Shown here: positions 62,386 to 64,000 of the stretch, in pieces
Layout: the number at the start of each line of letters is the position of its first letter
Position numbering within the stretch: position 1 is the stretch's first letter
NCBI RefSeq assembly: GCF_028687615.1
Contig: NZ_JAQTZU010000016.1
Coordinates: forward strand, 21,936 to 85,935
Direction: 5' to 3'
Origin: Methylovulum sp.
GTDB lineage: Bacteria; Pseudomonadota; Gammaproteobacteria; Methylococcales; Methylomonadaceae
DNA length: 64,000 bases
The notes under the pieces: generated by a model
Seen by the model: only the letters and a program-made list of their open reading frames with translations
Databases searched by the model: none
What the model was told of the DNA's origin: nothing
Made by a program: the position numbers and the translations under genes

Positions 62386-63639
62386 ATGTTTAACCAATCC
62401 ATGACCATTCAAGGCTTTGACGATGAATTATTTACCGCAATGGAAGAAGAACGCCAACGTCAGGAAGACCACATCGAACTGATCGCCTCGGAAAATTACG
62501 CCAGTCCACGGGTGATGCAAGCCTTGGGATCACAACTGACCAACAAATACGCCGAGGGCTACCCCGGCAAACGCTATTACGGCGGCTGCGAATTTGTCGA
62601 TAAGGTCGAGCAACTGGCGATAGACCGCGCCAAAGCCCTGTTCGGCGCCGATTACGCCAACGTCCAGGCACATTCCGGCTCACAAGCCAATATGGCGGTG
62701 TTAATGGCGATGATGCAGCCGGGCGAGACGTTACTGGGCTTAAGCCTGGCCGATGGCGGCCACTTGACCCACGGCGCGAAACCCAATTTCTCCGGCAAAT
62801 TGTACCACGCCGTGCAATATGGCTTAGACCCCGAAACTAGCGAAATCAATTACGCGCAAGTCGAAGCCCTGGCCTTGGAACACAAACCCAAAGTGATTAT
62901 GGCGGGCTTCTCCGCGTATTCCAGAGTGTGGGATTGGCAACGTTTCCGTGACATCGCCGATTTAGTCGGCGCCTATTTGGTCGTTGATATGGCGCATGTT
63001 GCAGGCTTGATTGCTGCGGGCGTTTATCCCAACCCCGTGCCCTTCGCCGATGCCGTCACCAGTACCACCCACAAATCTTTGCGTGGTCCACGCGGCGGCT
63101 TGATCGTCTGCAAAAGCAACCCGGACTTAGAAAAAAAAATCGACTCGAACATTTTCCCAGGCATCCAAGGCGGCCCGTCCATGCACGTCATCGCCGCCAA
63201 AGCTGTGGCGTTTAAAGAAGCGATGGAACCGGAATTTAAAACCTACCAGCAACAAGTCATCCTTAACGCCCAGGCAATGGCGAAAGTGTTTATGTCACGC
63301 GGGTTCGATGTCGTCTCCGGCGGCACTGACGACCATTTGATGCTGGTTTCGCTCATCGCCAAAGGCATCACCGGCAAAGCCGCCGATGCCGCCCTAGGCC
63401 GCGCCCACATCACCGTCAACAAAAACGCCGTGCCGAACGACCCGCAATCGCCGTTTGTGACTAGCGGCATCCGCGTCGGCACCCCCGCGCCAACCACCCG
63501 CGGTTTTAAAGAAGCCGAAGTGACTGAAATCGCCAATATGATGTGCGATGTGATGGACAATCTGGAAGATGAAAGCGTGATTGCGGCGGTGCGTGAACAG
63601 GTTGGACATCTTTGCGCCAGATTTCCGGTTTATGGGTAA
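62386..63639 (+). CDS. glyA: Serine hydroxymethyltransferase
   Basis: [55 protein letters not shown] (PLP lysine). Confidence 0.97.
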   Translation: MFNQSMTIQGFDDELFTAMEEERQRQEDHIELIASENYASPRVMQALGSQLTNKYAEGYPGKRYYGGCEFVDKVEQLAIDRAKALFGADYANVQAHSGSQANMAVLMAMMQPGETLLGLSLADGGHLTHGAKPNFSGKLYHAVQYGLDPETSEINYAQVEALALEHKPKVIMAGFSAYSRVWDWQRFRDIADLVGAYLVVDMAHVAGLIAAGVYPNPVPFADAVTSTTHKSLRGPRGGLIVCKSNPDLEKKIDSNIFPGIQGGPSMHVIAAKAVAFKEAMEPEFKTYQQQVILNAQAMAKVFMSRGFDVVSGGTDDHLMLVSLIAKGITGKAADAALGRAHITVNKNAVPNDPQSPFVTSGIRVGTPAPTTRGFKEAEVTEIANMMCDVMDNLEDESVIAAVREQVGHLCARFPVYG

Positions 63640-63919
63640 TTCATAATATTGAATAACTTAAAAATACTTTATGCCCTGGGCAACATACCATTTGATATTT
63701 TCAAAAGGGCATAAAGGATTATTGGAACGCCGATCAAGCGTTTTGCCGTCGTCTGTTTGCCCCACTTGTGCGAACAATGGCAGTCAGAAATCCGTGACAA
63801 ATTGGACATGAAAAAATATAGGTAGTCCTGCAATCGGAATGATTTGCAAAAAAGCAAGCGGTTAAAGCAGAGCCTACAAAGGTGGGGCAAACGGTCTAAA
63901 ATTGCTACTTTTTGCCCCG

Positions 63920-64000
63920 ATGACCTACTGCCCCCACTGCCACGCCAGCTCCCTTGTCAAAAACGGCCGCCATCCCCGGACAGGGTGGCAAAAATACCGT
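63920..64000 (+). CDS. IS1-like transposase N-terminus (partial, runs off window end)
   Basis: MTYCPHCHASSLVKNGRHPRTGWQKYR: zinc-ribbon N-terminus typical of IS1-type InsA. Confidence 0.6.
   Translation, partial: MTYCPHCHASSLVKNGRHPRTGWQKYR

Noticed and set aside
63669-63890. 73-aa minus-strand ORF and nearby CPTCANNG-like frame
   Set aside because: Likely debris around the IS1-like element at the window end; too weak to call.

Overview
The window reads as an ordinary chromosomal region of a gammaproteobacterial methanotroph (Methylococcales-like, inferred from gene content: H4MPT-linked C1 genes, mtdA/glycerate kinase/glyA serine-cycle genes, and gammaproteobacterial synteny such as truA-trpF-trpB-trpA-accD-folC-dedD-cvpA-purF and envC/ctpA near secB-gpsA). 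Main blocks: partial TolC-family gene; VapBC-type modules (three in the first 23 kb); a sulfide:quinone oxidoreductase / split cytochrome bd (cydX, cydB, cydA, cydP) / HMA-TauE cassette; a nine-haem cytochrome c; glgP; H4MPT-linked C1-protein and ATP-grasp genes; accA; PTPS-like; lpxB; fbp; hemF; cysM; rlmD; a five-unit FG-GAP/VCBS-like tandem repeat protein; the truA-trp-accD-purF block; ychF; a tRNA(CAT) next to a tyrosine recombinase; a decayed IS3-type element; an FMN-binding/TM/porin group; mtaB; ctpA-envC with a gpmI remnant; ArsR-rhodanese-secB-gpsA; mtdA-gck-DUF3782-glyA. The most notable non-annotated signal is a dense set of small non-autonomous inverted-repeat elements of at least six kinds. 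Two have perfect 8-bp target duplications, several sit at gene ends, and an identical 22-bp sequence occurs twice, in opposite orientations, as apparent insertions that break one transposase gene. No CRISPR array or recognisable defence island was seen. All assignments come from reading translated motifs; no search was run.
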